The notes: generated by a model not told the origin, from the sequence alone. A stretch of DNA of 64,000 bases from Olsenella sp. An293 (GCF_002159495.1 NZ_NFIT01000008.1:48531-112530); one strand, 5' to 3'; shown: positions 24,133-33,661, numbered from the stretch's first letter. Translations and numbers: made by a program.

Positions 24133-27063
24133 ATGTCCCAGAAGAACCGCTTTGCTGCCCCGGACCCCGCGCTCGCCGCGGGCACGACCCACGCCGGCTT
24201 CACCGTCACGCGCGTGGAGGCGCTGCCCGAGATATCCGGCCAGGCCTACCTCATGCGCCACGACGCCACCGGCGCCCGGGCGCTGTGGCTTGCCTGCGCG
24301 GACACCAACCGTGCCTTCGCCATCGCCTTCAAGACCCCGCCCGCCGACGACACGGGCGTCTTTCACATCCTCGAGCACTCGGTGCTGTGCGGCTCGGAGC
24401 GCTACCCCGTGAAGGAGCCCTTCGTCAACCTGCTCAAGACGAGCATGCAGACCTTCCTCAACGCCATGACCTTCCCCGACAAGACCATGTACCCGGTGGC
24501 CTCCACCAACGTGGCCGACCTCGAGAACCTCATGGGCGTCTACCTGGACGCGGTGCTGCACCCCGCCATCTACGACCGCCCGCGCATCTTCGAGCAGGAG
24601 GGCTGGCACCTCGAGGTCGACGACGCCGGCGAGCTCAGCTACAACGGCGTGGTCTTCAACGAGATGAAGGGCGCCCTCTCCGATCCCGACGACGTCCTCT
24701 ACCAGGAGCTGGGTCGGGCGCTCTTCCCGGACACCTGCTACGGCCACGAGTCGGGCGGCAACCCGCGCGCCATCCCCACGCTCACCTACGAGGCCTTCCT
24801 CGACAGCCACGCGCGCCACTACGCGCTGGCCAACAGCTACACCGTCATCTACGGCGACCTCGACATCGACCGCGAGCTCGCCTTCGTGGACGAGCGCTTC
24901 CGCGGGGCGGCGGAGCGTGGGGCCGGAGCGCCCAACCCCCTCGCGCCCCAGGCTCCCGTGCGCGCGGAGCGACGCGTCGTGCCCATGGCCACCGCCCCGA
25001 GCAACTCATCGATCGGCCTCGCCTACGTGCTGGGCACCGCTGCCGACCGCACGCGCGTGCTGGCCACAGACGTGCTGCTCGACGCCCTCTGCGGCTCCAA
25101 CGAGGCGCCGCTCAAGCGCGCCGTCCTCGACGCAGGCCTCGCCGACGACTTCTCCGCGATGCTCGCCGACGGCGTGCTCCAGCCCCAGGCGATGTTCGTC
25201 CTGCGCGGCCTGCGCGAGGGCGCGGGCGAGAAGTTCCGCGCGCTCGTTGAGTCCGTCTGCGCCGAGCTCGCCGAGGACGGCATCCCGCGCGACAAGCTCG
25301 CGGCGGCCCTCGCCCAGGCCGAGTTCAACCTGCGCGAGGGCGACTGGGGCGGCTACCCCGACGGCATCGCGCTCTCGATGCTCGCGATGTCGGGCTGGCT
25401 CTATGACGACGACCGCCCCCTCGACTACCTGCGCTACGAGGACGCCCTGGCCGAGCTCAAGGCCGGGCTCGACGGCGGCTACTTCGAGCGGCTGCTGCGC
25501 CAGCTCGTCTGCGAGAGCGCGCACTGCGCCGAGGTCGAGATCGCGCCCGTCGAGGGGGGCGACGCCGCCGAGGAGGAGGCCGAGCTCGCGGCCCTGCGCG
25601 CGGGCATGAGCGAGGGGGACCTCGAGGCCGTGCGCGCCGAGGTGGCCGCGCTGCGTGAGGAGCAGGAGGCGCCGGACGCGCCCGAGGCGCTCGCCAGTCT
25701 GCCGCGCCTCGGGGTGGCCGACGTGGAGCCGCCGGCGCCGGAGCCCGCCGCGCTCGAGACGGATGCACCGCTGCCCTGCATCGCCCACGAGCTCGACACC
25801 CACGGCATCGCCTACGTCTACCACTACTTCGACCTGCGCCGGCTCGACTTTGACGACCTGCCCTACGTGGGCGTGCTCACCGACCTGCTCGGCAAGCTCG
25901 ACACCGAATGGCACACGGCCTCCGACCTCGACACCGCCATCGAGACCAACCTCGGCGGGCTCGACTTCTTCACCGAGACCTACGCCCGCGACGCCGACCT
26001 CGCCTACGCCGCCCCCACGCTCGTGGTGGGCGCCTCCGCCCTCTCCGAGAAGGTCAAGGCGCTCGCCACGCTGCCCGCGGAGGTCTGGGGCACCACGCGC
26101 TTCACCGACCTCGACCGCGCTCGCGACATCCTCACGCAGCGCCGGGTGGCGCTCGAGCAGTACTTCGTGAGCTCGGGCCACACCGCGGCTGCCGCACGGG
26201 CAAACGCGTACTTCTCGTCCGCCGCCGTGGCATCGAGCGCGATGGCCGGCCTCGACTACTACCTCTTCCTGCGCGAGCTCCTGGACGGTTGGGAGGAGCG
26301 GGCCAGCGCGCTGCCGGAGCGGCTCTCCGCGCTCGCGGCGCGCGTCTTCACCGCCGACGCCGTCACGGTGAGCTTCACCGGAACCGCCGAGGATCGCGAG
26401 CGCTTCTGGGCGACGGGCGGCACGCTCGGGCTCGCGCCCTCCGAGGACGCCGGGCAGCGCCTGGTCGTGCCCGCGCCCGTGCCGAGAAACGAGGCCTTCC
26501 TCATCCCCTCCGACGTGAGCTACGTGGTCCGCGGCAACGGTCGCAGCGAGGCGGACGCGGGGACCATCGGGTGCTGGCAGGTCGCCACGCGCGCCCTCTC
26601 CTACGACTATCTCTGGAACGAGGTGCGCGTGAAGGGCGGCGCCTACGGCTGCGGGTTCCGCCGCACGAGCGAGGGCCTGAGCGGCTTCTGGAGCTTCCGC
26701 GACCCGTCCGTGGACGCGACGCTCGCGCGCTACGACGGCGCGGCGGCGTGGCTCGCCGCGTGGGACGGCTCGCCCGAGGAGCTCGAGGGCTACGTCGTGG
26801 CCACCGTCGCCGCGCACGACGCGCCGGTCAAGCCCCGTCAGCTGGCGCGCCGCCAGGACGTGGCGCGCTTCGGGGGCAAGCCGGCCGGCTGGCGCGACGC
26901 CGTGCGCGCCGAGGAGCTCGCCACGACCCCCGACGACGTCCGCGCCCTCGCGGCGGCGCTCGCCGACGAGCGTGCCGCGCGCGGGGTCTGCGTCTTCGGC
27001 GGCCGCGACGCCGTCGAGGCGAGCGACGTGGCCTTCGACGCCGTGACCGAGCTCGTCCGATGA
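24133..27063 (+). CDS. M16C metallopeptidase (presequence-protease/insulinase type)
   Basis: 976 residues from ATG 24133, which follows AAGGAG. The inverted zinc motif HILEH (about residues 78-82), with a downstream Glu in VFNEMKGALSD, marks an active M16 peptidase. Four-domain, single-chain layout with a long helical M16C-associated linker (rich in E, A, R near 480-560), as in PreP-type enzymes that degrade short peptides in a closed chamber. No signal peptide, so cytoplasmic. Its stop overlaps the start of the histidine kinase, so it heads the kinase/regulator operon although I see no functional link. Confidence 0.88.
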   Translation: MSQKNRFAAPDPALAAGTTHAGFTVTRVEALPEISGQAYLMRHDATGARALWLACADTNRAFAIAFKTPPADDTGVFHILEHSVLCGSERYPVKEPFVNLLKTSMQTFLNAMTFPDKTMYPVASTNVADLENLMGVYLDAVLHPAIYDRPRIFEQEGWHLEVDDAGELSYNGVVFNEMKGALSDPDDVLYQELGRALFPDTCYGHESGGNPRAIPTLTYEAFLDSHARHYALANSYTVIYGDLDIDRELAFVDERFRGAAERGAGAPNPLAPQAPVRAERRVVPMATAPSNSSIGLAYVLGTAADRTRVLATDVLLDALCGSNEAPLKRAVLDAGLADDFSAMLADGVLQPQAMFVLRGLREGAGEKFRALVESVCAELAEDGIPRDKLAAALAQAEFNLREGDWGGYPDGIALSMLAMSGWLYDDDRPLDYLRYEDALAELKAGLDGGYFERLLRQLVCESAHCAEVEIAPVEGGDAAEEEAELAALRAGMSEGDLEAVRAEVAALREEQEAPDAPEALASLPRLGVADVEPPAPEPAALETDAPLPCIAHELDTHGIAYVYHYFDLRRLDFDDLPYVGVLTDLLGKLDTEWHTASDLDTAIETNLGGLDFFTETYARDADLAYAAPTLVVGASALSEKVKALATLPAEVWGTTRFTDLDRARDILTQRRVALEQYFVSSGHTAAAARANAYFSSAAVASSAMAGLDYYLFLRELLDGWEERASALPERLSALAARVFTADAVTVSFTGTAEDRERFWATGGTLGLAPSEDAGQRLVVPAPVPRNEAFLIPSDVSYVVRGNGRSEADAGTIGCWQVATRALSYDYLWNEVRVKGGAYGCGFRRTSEGLSGFWSFRDPSVDATLARYDGAAAWLAAWDGSPEELEGYVVATVAAHDAPVKPRQLARRQDVARFGGKPAGWRDAVRAEELATTPDDVRALAAALADERAARGVCVFGGRDAVEASDVAFDAVTELVR

Positions 27064-28571
27064 TACGAAGGGACAGTCCCTTCGTATCACTGCTCGTGAC
27101 CGCGGGACTGCTCGCAGCCGCCACGGCCGCGGGCGCGCTGCTGCGCGCCGCGGGCCTTCAGGAGGCCACGGTCGTCGTCACCTATGTGCTCGCCGTCATC
27201 GGGGTGGCGCTCGCCACCCCGGGCGGCCCCTGGTGCCTGATCGCCGCCGCGCTCTCCGTCCTCGCCTTCAACTTCTTCTTCGCCGCGCCCACGCTCTCGC
27301 TCGCGGCCCTCGACCCCGCGATGCCGGGGACCTTCGCGGTCATGTTCGTCGTCGCGCTGCTCGCCGGCCACGTCGCCGCGCGGCTGCGCCTCCAGGCCCG
27401 CGCCGCCGAGGCCGCCCGCCTCCAGGCGCAGGCCCTCCTGGACCTGAGCGGGCGGCTCCAGGACTGCACCGCCCCCGACGACGTGGTGGCCGCGATGGCG
27501 AGAAGCGCGGCGGAGCTGCTCGGCCGCTCGTTTGTCTGGTATCCCGCCCGCGGCGACGCGCGCTCCCTCGGCGACCGCGCCGCCTTCCCCTTCCCGACCG
27601 GGGCGACCGTGGCGGACGAGCGCACCGTCGCCCTGCGGGCGCTCGCCAACGGGAGCCCGACCGGCGCCTCGACGGAGGCCTTCGGCTCCGCCGCGGGCCT
27701 CTACCTGCCCGTAGGCCCGTCAGCCGCGCCGCGGGGCGTGGCGGGCATCCTGCCGGCCGCCGACCTCTCCCCCGAGCAGCTCAAGCTCTGGCGCTCGGTC
27801 TGCGGCCTCGCGGCGCTCGCCCTCGACCGCGTGGCGGCGCTCAGGGCCCGCGAGGAGGCCGCCGTCCGCGCCCGCGAGGAGAGGACCCGCGCGGACCTGC
27901 TGCGCTCGATCTCCCACGACCTGCGCACGCCCCTCACCTCAATCTCGGGCAACGCAGACGTCCTTCTCGACGCCGGAGCCGCCCTCGACGCGGGCACGCG
28001 CCGGCAGCTGCTGGCCACCATCCGCGACGACGCCTCCTGGCTGCGCGCCACCGTGGAGAACCTCCTCACCGTCACGCGCCTCGAGGAGGGCGGCGTGCGC
28101 CCGCAGGCGGACGCGGAGCTCGTGGACGACCTCGTCGAGGAGGCGCTGCGCCACGCCGCCGGCGACGCCGGCCACGTCGTGACCTTCGAGGCGCCGCCGG
28201 AACCCCTGCTCGTGCGCGTCGACCCCGCCCTCGCGGTCCAGGCGCTCGTCAACCTCGTCAACAACGCCGTCGCGCACACGCCTGCGGGCAGCCGCGTCAC
28301 GGTCCACGCCGCGCGCGAGGGCGCCCAGGTGAGCATCATCGTGGCCGATGACGGGCCGGGCATCCCGGATGCCGAGAAGGACCGCGTCTTCGAGGCGTTC
28401 CACACCTCAGGCGGCGCGCTCGCGGACGGAACGCGCAGCGTCGGCCTGGGCCTCTCGGTCTGCCGCGCCGTCGCGCGCGCCCACGGGGGTACCATCACGG
28501 TGCGCGACAACATGCCGCACGGAGCGGTCTTCTCCCTCACCCTGCCCGCCGAGGAGGTTCCCGATGTCTGA
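27060..28571 (+). CDS. KdpD-like sensor histidine kinase without the N-terminal KdpD domain
   Basis: 503 residues. Four N-terminal helices (about 9-110) match the DUF4118 membrane module of KdpD, then a GAF-like region (120-260), HisKA with LRSISHDLRTPLTS (His286), and the ATPase domain with VNNAVAHTP, DDGPGIP and GLGLSVCRAVARAHGG. The cytoplasmic Usp-like KdpD N-terminal part is missing. ATG 27060 overlaps the previous stop (ATGA). The first ten codons coincide with a perfect 29-nt palindrome, so initiation may be controlled by RNA structure; GTG at 27096 is an alternative start. Followed by its response regulator gene with overlapping ends. Confidence 0.88.
   Translation: MIRRDSPFVSLLVTAGLLAAATAAGALLRAAGLQEATVVVTYVLAVIGVALATPGGPWCLIAAALSVLAFNFFFAAPTLSLAALDPAMPGTFAVMFVVALLAGHVAARLRLQARAAEAARLQAQALLDLSGRLQDCTAPDDVVAAMARSAAELLGRSFVWYPARGDARSLGDRAAFPFPTGATVADERTVALRALANGSPTGASTEAFGSAAGLYLPVGPSAAPRGVAGILPAADLSPEQLKLWRSVCGLAALALDRVAALRAREEAAVRAREERTRADLLRSISHDLRTPLTSISGNADVLLDAGAALDAGTRRQLLATIRDDASWLRATVENLLTVTRLEEGGVRPQADAELVDDLVEEALRHAAGDAGHVVTFEAPPEPLLVRVDPALAVQALVNLVNNAVAHTPAGSRVTVHAAREGAQVSIIVADDGPGIPDAEKDRVFEAFHTSGGALADGTRSVGLGLSVCRAVARAHGGTITVRDNMPHGAVFSLTLPAEEVPDV
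27061..27089. repeat. Perfect 29-nt GGGAC palindrome at the kinase start codon
   Basis: TGATACGAAGGGA-CAG-TCCCTTCGTATCA, arms of 13 nt. Same core as 15250-15278, with arm positions changed in pairs (GAA/TTC there, ACG/CGT here). It covers the M16 stop and the kinase initiation region. Confidence 0.9.
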
Positions 28572-29265
28572 CGCCCTGCCCGACGCCCCGCTCGTCCTCG
28601 TGGTCGAGGACGACGCGCCGATCGCGAGCCTCGTCTGCGCCGCGCTCGACTCCCGCGGCCTGCGCCGCCGCGTCTGCGCGACGGCGGCCGAGGCCATCAC
28701 CGCCGCGGCCGAGCTCGCGCCGCAGGTGATCCTGCTCGACCTCGGCCTGCCCGACGCCGACGGCATCGAGGTTGTGCGCCGCGTACGCACCTGGTCGGAC
28801 GACCTGCCCATCATCGTCGTCTCTGCGCGCGCCGACGACACTGACAAGATCGGCGCGCTCGACGCCGGGGCGGACGACTACCTCGTGAAGCCCTTCTCGG
28901 TCGGGGAGCTGCTCGCGCGCGTGCGCGTGGCCCTGCGGCGCGTTGCCCAGGAGCCGGCCGGCGCCGCCGAGGGGGCCGCCTTCGAGAACGGGGCGCTCTC
29001 CATCGACTACGCCTCGGGAATCGTGCGGCTCTCCGGCGAGGAGGTGCACCTCACCCCGATCGAGCACCGGCTGCTTGCCCTTCTTGCCAGAAACGAGGGC
29101 AAGGTCCTCACCCACCAGTACCTGCTCGAGCACGCGTGGGGAGAGGGGCAGGTGGGGGACCTCGCGTCGCTTCGCGTGATCATGGCGTCGCTGCGCAAGA
29201 AGGTCGGCGCCGGCCTCATCCAGACGCACGTGGGCGTGGGCTACCGCATGGTGCAGGCGGAGTGA
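28564..29265 (+). CDS. KdpE/OmpR-family response regulator
   Basis: 233 residues from ATG 28564, overlapping the kinase stop. Receiver domain (10-125) with the acidic pair in VVEDDAPI, phospho-acceptor Asp59 in VILLDLGLPD, and the Lys in DDYLVKPFS. The C-terminal winged helix (about 140-230) has EEVHLTPIEHRLLALLARN and a recognition helix before VGVGYRMV, as in OmpR/KdpE. Likely activated by the adjacent kinase. No kdpFABC genes are present. The P-type ATPase gene downstream carries direct repeats fitting an OmpR-type site, so that gene is its probable target (inference). Confidence 0.9.
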   Translation: MSDALPDAPLVLVVEDDAPIASLVCAALDSRGLRRRVCATAAEAITAAAELAPQVILLDLGLPDADGIEVVRRVRTWSDDLPIIVVSARADDTDKIGALDAGADDYLVKPFSVGELLARVRVALRRVAQEPAGAAEGAAFENGALSIDYASGIVRLSGEEVHLTPIEHRLLALLARNEGKVLTHQYLLEHAWGEGQVGDLASLRVIMASLRKKVGAGLIQTHVGVGYRMVQAE

Positions 29266-29291
29266 CCGGCCGCGACGCCGCAACCTGCGGC

Positions 29292-29340
29292 CTTAATGCG
29301 ACCTTAATCTCAAGACACCTCTTCTTAACTGCGTCTTTAT
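29292..29340 (+). promoter_or_regulatory. Direct-repeat operator upstream of the P-type ATPase
   Basis: CTTAAT at 29292 and 29303, CTTAAC at 29324 and CTTTAT at 29335: two pairs with 11-bp internal spacing and about 21 bp between pairs. Half-sites every helical turn on the same face are characteristic of OmpR/PhoB/KdpE-type regulators. Lies 130-180 bp before the ATPase start, in an A+T-enriched stretch immediately after the response-regulator gene. Confidence 0.6.
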
Positions 29341-29470
29341 GCTCAGCGCGTGATGTTTTGTCCAGCTGCCGGACCCACGCCGCGCCCCTCTTCCGCCCTG
29401 CCCTACCCTAGCCGCGTACGAGGGCGCGCCGCAGCACGAGGCGCGCCGGGAACACGGGAAGGAGAGGACT

Positions 29471-32314
29471 ATGGACGAGACTCAGACGGCACCCGTTGCC
29501 GTCGAGCGCCTCACACCCGACAGGGTCTTCTCGGCACTGGAGACGTCAAGCGCGGGCCTCACGCAGGCCGAGGCCGAGGCGCGCCAGGCCAGGCAGGGCA
29601 AGAACCTCATCCAGACCGAGAAGAAGAAGTCCCCGGTGCTGGCGTTTCTGTCAAACTTCACGCACCTCATGGCCATCCTGCTGTGGGCTGCCGGCATCAT
29701 CGCCTTCGTGGCGGGGCTTCCGGAGCTGGGTGTGGCGGTGTGGCTCGTGAACGTCATCAACGGGTGCTTCAGCTTCTGGCAGGAGCACCGCGCCGGCAAG
29801 GCCACCGACGCGCTCAAGAAGATGCTGCCGTCCTACGCGAGCGTCATCCGCGACGGGCAGGAGCAGAAGATCCTGGCGGAGGACCTCGTCCCCGGCGACG
29901 TCATGGTGCTTGCCGAGGGCGACAAGATCTCCGCGGACGCCCGCGTGGTGCGCGCCTCGGACCTGCAGGTGAACCAGTCCACGCTCACGGGCGAGTCCAA
30001 CCCCGTGCGCAAGACGGCCGACGCCGTGCTCGAGGACGACCTCACCCAGGCCGAGACCCCCAACCTCATCTTTGCGGGCACCTCGGTCTCGGAGGGGAAC
30101 GGCCGCGCCGTGGTCACGCGCATCGGCATGGACACGGAGTTTGGCAAGATCGCCCACCTCACGCAGAACATGGAGGAGGTCCAGAGCCCGCTGCAGCTGC
30201 AGCTCAACCGCACCACCAAGCAGATCACCATCTTCGCGGCGTGCATGGGCGTGGGCTTCTTCCTGCTTGACCAGATGTTCGTGGGCAGCGAGTTCGCCGC
30301 GGCGTTCATCTTCTCACTGGGCATGGTGGTGGCCTTCATCCCGGAGGGGCTGCTGCCCACCGTGACGCTCTCGCTTGCCATGGCGGTGCAGCGCATGAGC
30401 AAGAGAAACGCGCTCGTGAAGAAGCTCAACTCCGTGGAGACCCTGGGCTCGACCTCGGTCATCTGCACGGACAAGACGGGCACGCTCACGCAGAACGAGA
30501 TGACCGTGAACCACCTCTGGACCGCGAGCCACGAGTACGAGGTCACCGGCGTCGGATACGCGCCCGTGGGCGAGGTGCGCCTGGGCGAGAAGAGCGTGGA
30601 CGCCCACATGGACGACGACCTGCGGCTCCTGGTGGCGGGAGGGGCGCTGTGCTCCAACGCGCGGCTGCTGTCGCCCGAGGAGGAGGGCGGGCGCTACACC
30701 GTGCTGGGCGACCCAACCGAGGCGTGCCTGCTCGTTGCCGCGCAGAAGGCCGGCATCGAGCCCTCCGAGCAGGAGGCGGCGTGGCCCCGCGTGCGCGAGC
30801 TTCCCTTTGAGAGCCGCCGCAAGCGCATGACGACGATTCACCAGCTCTCCGAGCCGCTCGACGGAGCCCGGCGCGTGGCATTTGTGAAGGGCGCCCCCAA
30901 CGAGGTCGTGCGCCTCTCAACCCGCGTGCGTGTCGACGGCGAGCCCGAGGCCATGACCGACGAGCTCAGAAACAAGATCATGGCGGCCAACGACGCCTAC
31001 GCCGCCGACGGCCTGCGCGTGCTTGCCGTGGCGTACCGCCCCCTTGCCGCGGACGACCCGAGCGTGCCGCGCTCCATGAGCGAGTACTCGCCCGAGACCA
31101 TCGAGCGCGACCTCACGTTCGTGGGCCTCGAGGTCATGCAGGACCCGCCGCGCCCGGAGGTCGCCGCGGCCGTGGAGCAGTGCCGCCGCGCCGGCATTCG
31201 CGTAATCATGATCACGGGCGACTACGGCCTCACCGCGGTCTCCATCGCCCGCAAGATCGGCATCGTGCGCGGCGAGCACCCGCGGGTGTTCTCTGGCGTG
31301 GAGCTCGAGCGCACGAGCGACGACGAGCTCAAGGAGGCCCTGCGCGGCGAGGTGGTCTTTGCCCGCATGGCGCCCGAGCAGAAGCTGCGCGTGGTAGAGA
31401 ACCTCCAGCAGATGGGCGAGATCGTGGCCGTCACCGGCGACGGCGTGAACGACTCCCCCGCCCTCAAGAAGGCCGACATCGGCGTGGCCATGGGCATAAC
31501 GGGCACCGACGTCGCCAAGGAGGCCGCGGACATGGTGCTCACCGACGACAACTTCGCTTCGATCGTGCACGCCATCGAGGAGGGCCGCGCGGTCTACGCC
31601 AACATCCGCAAGTTCATGCTCTACATCCTGAACTCCAACATGCCCGAGGCCGTTCCCTCGGCCGTCTACCTGCTCTCGGGGGGCGCCGTACCGCTGCCGC
31701 TCACCACGATGCAGATCCTCACGATCGACCTGGGCACCGACATGCTGCCGGCGCTGGGCCTGGGCTGCGAGCCGCCCGAGGACGACGTCATGGACCGCCC
31801 GCCGCGCGACCCCAAGGAGCCGCTGCTCACCGGCAGGCTCATGCGCAAGGCCTTCCTCTGGTACGGCCTCATAGGCGGCATCGTCTCCATGGCTGCCTAC
31901 GTCTTCGCGCAGCTGGAGGCCGGCTGGGCACCGGGGCTGGAGATGTTTGGCGTGGGCGCGGACCTCGACCCTGTCTACGTGCGCGCCACGACCATGTGCC
32001 TCGCGGCCATCGTGTTTGCCCAGATAGGCCAGGTCCTGAACTGCCGCACCGAGACCGCATCGGTCTTCTCGCGAGGGCTCTTCTCCAACCGCCACATCAA
32101 CGTGGGCATCGTCTTCGAAATCTGCCTTATCGTGTTCATCACGCTCTTCCCGCCGTTCCAGGCGGTCTTCCACACCAGCCCGCTCGGGGTCTGGGACTAC
32201 GTCTTCCTCTGCTGCCTGCCGCCGCTCGTGCTGGCAGTCGAGGAGGCCCGCAAGGCCCTGTTCCGTCAGATCAGGCGTCGCCGCGCGCCGCGCGCGGTCG
32301 CCGAGGGAAGGTAG
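29471..32314 (+). CDS. P-type cation-transporting ATPase (type II)
   Basis: 947 residues. All P-type blocks are present: actuator STLTGES (about 170-176), PEGLLPTVTLSLAMAVQRM in the ion-binding helix (291-309), phosphorylation site DKTGTLT (Asp334), nucleotide domain, and hinge GDGVNDSPALKKADIGVAMG. The type II PEGL form with LVKKLNSVETLG resembles Na+/K+ and Ca2+ pumps. The ion cannot be told by eye. It follows a KdpD/E-like pair and precedes two RCK (TrkA-like) genes by 6 bp, so a role in monovalent cation balance is likely. Good GGAGAGG site before the ATG. Confidence 0.9.
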   Translation: MDETQTAPVAVERLTPDRVFSALETSSAGLTQAEAEARQARQGKNLIQTEKKKSPVLAFLSNFTHLMAILLWAAGIIAFVAGLPELGVAVWLVNVINGCFSFWQEHRAGKATDALKKMLPSYASVIRDGQEQKILAEDLVPGDVMVLAEGDKISADARVVRASDLQVNQSTLTGESNPVRKTADAVLEDDLTQAETPNLIFAGTSVSEGNGRAVVTRIGMDTEFGKIAHLTQNMEEVQSPLQLQLNRTTKQITIFAACMGVGFFLLDQMFVGSEFAAAFIFSLGMVVAFIPEGLLPTVTLSLAMAVQRMSKRNALVKKLNSVETLGSTSVICTDKTGTLTQNEMTVNHLWTASHEYEVTGVGYAPVGEVRLGEKSVDAHMDDDLRLLVAGGALCSNARLLSPEEEGGRYTVLGDPTEACLLVAAQKAGIEPSEQEAAWPRVRELPFESRRKRMTTIHQLSEPLDGARRVAFVKGAPNEVVRLSTRVRVDGEPEAMTDELRNKIMAANDAYAADGLRVLAVAYRPLAADDPSVPRSMSEYSPETIERDLTFVGLEVMQDPPRPEVAAAVEQCRRAGIRVIMITGDYGLTAVSIARKIGIVRGEHPRVFSGVELERTSDDELKEALRGEVVFARMAPEQKLRVVENLQQMGEIVAVTGDGVNDSPALKKADIGVAMGITGTDVAKEAADMVLTDDNFASIVHAIEEGRAVYANIRKFMLYILNSNMPEAVPSAVYLLSGGAVPLPLTTMQILTIDLGTDMLPALGLGCEPPEDDVMDRPPRDPKEPLLTGRLMRKAFLWYGLIGGIVSMAAYVFAQLEAGWAPGLEMFGVGADLDPVYVRATTMCLAAIVFAQIGQVLNCRTETASVFSRGLFSNRHINVGIVFEICLIVFITLFPPFQAVFHTSPLGVWDYVFLCCLPPLVLAVEEARKALFRQIRRRRAPRAVAEGR

Positions 32315-32320
32315 GTCATC

Positions 32321-32974
32321 ATGAACGTCATCGTTGTGGGCGCCGGTCACATGGGGCGAGGCCTCGCCGAGAGGCTCTGCCGCCAGGGACACGAGGTAAC
32401 CGTCATCGACCGCGACCCCGAGGAGCTCGAGGCGCTGGGCGAGGACTTTGCCGGGAGGCGCGTGACGGGCGTCGGCTTTGACCGCGACGTCCTCGCGGAC
32501 GCGGGCATCGACCGCGCGAGCGCCGTCATCGCCTGCACCTCGTCCGACGAGGCCAACATCGTCATCGCCCGCGTGGCGCGCGACACCTACCGCGTCCCCC
32601 GCGTCATCGCCCGCCTCTACGACATCAGCAAGGCCGAGGCCTACCGCCGCCTGGGCATCCAGACCATCTCGACCACCGACTGGGGCATCCGCCACGCCTG
32701 CGAGTTGCTCACCTACCAGGAGATGGACACGGTCCTAGAGGTGGGCTCCGGGGACGTGCAGCTCGTGCGCAGCGACGTGCCTGCCCTCCTGGAGGGCCGC
32801 CCCGTGCGGGAGGTCACGGCCATCGGCGAGGTCGAGGTCGTGGCGGTCTCGCGCAACAACGAGACCTTCATCCCCACGCTGGGGACCGTGCTCGAGCACG
32901 GCGACGTGATCTATGCCGCCGTGGCATCGAGCGCCTCGGCCAAGTTCCGCTATATGATCGGCAAGAGCGAGTAG
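32321..32974 (+). CDS. TrkA/KtrA-type RCK protein 1
   Basis: 217 residues. N-terminal Rossmann domain with VVGAGHMGRGLAERL (nucleotide loop) and the acidic end of strand 2 (VIDRDPE), then an RCK_C domain (about 130-205). These proteins gate Trk/Ktr potassium channels in response to NAD(H) or ATP/ADP. Starts 6 bp after the ATPase stop, so co-transcribed. No TrkH/KtrB membrane partner is in this window. Confidence 0.9.
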   Translation: MNVIVVGAGHMGRGLAERLCRQGHEVTVIDRDPEELEALGEDFAGRRVTGVGFDRDVLADAGIDRASAVIACTSSDEANIVIARVARDTYRVPRVIARLYDISKAEAYRRLGIQTISTTDWGIRHACELLTYQEMDTVLEVGSGDVQLVRSDVPALLEGRPVREVTAIGEVEVVAVSRNNETFIPTLGTVLEHGDVIYAAVASSASAKFRYMIGKSE

Positions 32975-32983
32975 GAGGTCACC

Positions 32984-33643
32984 ATGGACATCATCATAGT
33001 TGGCGGCGGCAAGACCGGCACCTACCTCGCGTCTCTGCTCGCCGAGGACGGCTACCGCATCCGCATCATCGAGAGCCGAAAGGACCACGTGGCGCGGCTG
33101 CGCGCGCAGTTTGGCGAGCGCGACGTGATCCTGGGCAACGGCGCGGACCCCATCATGCTGGAGCGCGCCGGAATCCTCCACGCAGACGTCGTCGTTGCGG
33201 CGACGGGCTCCGACGAGGTCAACCTCGTGGTCTCCACGCTGGCCAAGATGGAGTACAGCGTCGGCCGCGTGGTGGCGCGCGTGAACAACCCGGTCAACGC
33301 CTGGATGTTCAACGAGGGCATGGGCGTGGACGTGGGCATCAACCAGGCCGAGCTTCTGGCCCGCTCCGTGCAGGAGGGGCTCGATCTGCGCGACGTCTTC
33401 ACGATTCTGCGCCTGGGCAAGGACGGCCACGCCGTCGTGCGCGTGAAGGTGCGCCCCGGGTCGCGCGTGGTGGGCGAGGCCCTGCGCGACGTGCCGCTGC
33501 CCGGCACCACGATCCTCGTGGCCATCGACCGCGACGGAGACATCATCGTGCCCAAGGGCGATACGCGCTTCGCTGCGGGCGACAAGATCATCGCCTTCAC
33601 CGACGCCGCGGGGCGCGAGCGACTGCACCGCGCGTTCGCGTAG
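32984..33643 (+). CDS. TrkA/KtrA-type RCK protein 2
   Basis: 219 residues, homologous in layout to the gene 9 bp upstream: IIVGGGKTGTYLASLL nucleotide loop, IIESRKDH at the end of strand 2, RCK_C domain from about 135 (VRVKVRPGSRVVGEALRDVPL). Two tandem single-RCK genes could form a hetero-oligomeric ring. Last gene of the ATPase-RCK-RCK operon; a double hairpin follows the stop after 18 bases. Confidence 0.9.
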   Translation: MDIIIVGGGKTGTYLASLLAEDGYRIRIIESRKDHVARLRAQFGERDVILGNGADPIMLERAGILHADVVVAATGSDEVNLVVSTLAKMEYSVGRVVARVNNPVNAWMFNEGMGVDVGINQAELLARSVQEGLDLRDVFTILRLGKDGHAVVRVKVRPGSRVVGEALRDVPLPGTTILVAIDRDGDIIVPKGDTRFAAGDKIIAFTDAAGRERLHRAFA

Positions 33644-33661
33644 GCTGCGGACGAGGCCCTT

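Noticed and set aside
25006..27090. 694-codon minus-strand frame opposite the M16 peptidase
   Set aside because: Plus-strand protein has the HILEH zinc motif and normal length; the antisense product has no recognisable fold.
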